This document shows, piece after piece, positions 63,535 to 64,000 of a stretch of DNA of 64,000 nt. The notes under the pieces were generated by a model. That model worked only from the letters and a program-made list of their open reading frames with translations. It had not been told where the DNA came from and made no database searches. Position numbers and translations under genes: made by a program. Each line of letters begins with the position of its first letter. Positions within the stretch are counted from its first letter, which is position 1. Where the stretch lies: assembly GCF_029846115.1 (NCBI RefSeq), contig NZ_JARVZZ010000001.1, forward strand, positions 2,666,001 to 2,730,000. The letters are read 5' to 3'. The DNA is from Serratia marcescens. Its GTDB lineage: Bacteria > Pseudomonadota > Gammaproteobacteria > Enterobacterales > Enterobacteriaceae.

Positions 63535-64000
63535 TCAGGACGCCAGCGTGATAAGCCCCAGGGCTTGCGCGCAGGCTTCCAGCGAACGCTGCTGGGTTTG
63601 CTGATACAGTGCCAGCTCATCGATCACCTCACTGCCCAACGCTTGTTCAAACGCTGCGCGGCTGGAAGTCGCGTTGTATTGCGCGTGGCGGCTGTCCCCC
63701 AGATTCGACTGGAAAATCCCCGCCGCGCTGACCGGCAGAAAATCTTCATACACCAGCGGCTGGAAGCGAACGTGTTCTTTCTCGATCAGTTGTTCCAGGG
63801 TGCTGTGCTTATCCAGCGACTCTTTGGCCGCCAGGCCGCATTCGGTCGGGAAATAGCGGAACCAGGCCAGCTGTTGCTCACGCAGCGTAGCGTAATCGTC
63901 CGGAAACGCCCGGAAGTTTTCCTCCAGCAATTGATAGTAGCGCTCGGCATTCTTCTCGCTCGGCGGCGCCTGTAGCGCATCGTTGGTCGCCTGCAGCAAA
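63535..64000 (-). CDS. 2-oxoadipate dioxygenase/decarboxylase HglS (YdcJ/DUF1338 family), 5' part outside window
   Basis: The C-terminal 155 residues are visible. AWFRYFPT and PLVYEDFLPVSAAGIFQSNLGD match the C-terminal part of E. coli YdcJ (about 447 aa), whose family (HglS, Fe(II)-dependent, VOC-like fold) converts 2-oxoadipate to 2-hydroxyglutarate in D-lysine catabolism. The segment YEDFLPVSAAG in this family contains a conserved Glu used as a metal ligand. The start lies beyond the right edge. Lysine catabolism in this organism is inferred only. Confidence 0.85.
   Translation of the reverse strand, partial: LLQATNDALQAPPSEKNAERYYQLLEENFRAFPDDYATLREQQLAWFRYFPTECGLAAKESLDKHSTLEQLIEKEHVRFQPLVYEDFLPVSAAGIFQSNLGDSRHAQYNATSSRAAFEQALGSEVIDELALYQQTQQRSLEACAQALGLITLAS

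Overview
The window is a GC-rich (about 59-60% by eye), densely packed stretch of an enterobacterial chromosome. Protein similarity and gene order point to Serratia, probably the S. marcescens group; this is judged from remembered family sequences, not a search. The backbone follows the E. coli K-12 order from artP to lpxK (about 19.5-20.8 min): artP, ybjP, ybjQ, amiD, ybjS, ybjT, ltaE, poxB, hcr, hcp, lysO, ybjD, ybjX, macAB, cspD, clpSA, infA, aat, cydCD, trxB, lrp, ftsK, lolA, rarA, serS, ycaD, pflA, pflB, focA, ycaO, serC, aroA, cmk, rpsA, ihfB, comEC (ycaI), msbA, lpxK. I see no insertion sequence, prophage, CRISPR array, rRNA or tRNA gene.

Several genes or cassettes are added to this backbone. 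They are a DUF3300 lipoprotein (1.7-3.2 kb), a DUF1294 membrane protein (7.0-7.3 kb), and a divergent RpiR regulator / PTS EIICB / NanE cassette that looks like an N-acetylmannosamine uptake and catabolism module (7.3-10.6 kb). Further on are a glutathione S-transferase with a LysR regulator between cydDC and trxB (31.7-33.3 kb), a DUF1801 protein after serS (42.9-43.3 kb), a periplasmic L-asparaginase II between ycaO and serC (51.2-52.3 kb), and the 3' part of a 2-oxoadipate dioxygenase/decarboxylase (HglS/YdcJ) gene at the right edge. Compared with E. coli, aqpZ, the serW tRNA, dmsABC, ycaC and ycaL are absent from their usual places. Where serW would lie, between clpA and infA, there is instead a 73-bp imperfect inverted repeat that partly resembles ERIC.

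Functional groups: 0-7 kb holds arginine import and envelope or oxidoreductase functions. 10.6-17.4 kb holds threonine aldolase, pyruvate:quinone oxidoreductase, the nitrosative-stress pair hcp-hcr and the lysine exporter. 17.6-26.8 kb holds an OLD-family nuclease, VirK/YbjX, the MacAB export pump, CspD and the ClpS-ClpA proteolysis pair. 27-34.4 kb links translation initiation and the N-degron pathway (infA, aat) with the cysteine/glutathione exporter CydDC and thioredoxin reductase. 35-43 kb holds lrp, ftsK, lolA, rarA and serS. 44.6-49 kb is the anaerobic formate block pflA / pflB-focA with an FNR box. 52.6-63.5 kb is serC-aroA, cmk-rpsA-ihfB and comEC-msbA-lpxK.

The most useful observations are the ManNAc-type PTS cassette with clustered A/T-rich operators, a comEC gene whose only well-placed start appears to be AUC, the structured element in place of serW, a LexA box before ftsK, an NsrR-like box before hcp, and His/Pro-rich repeats in the DUF3300 lipoprotein. 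Nothing here is clearly a wholly new system; the PTS cassette and the comEC start are the best candidates for follow-up.
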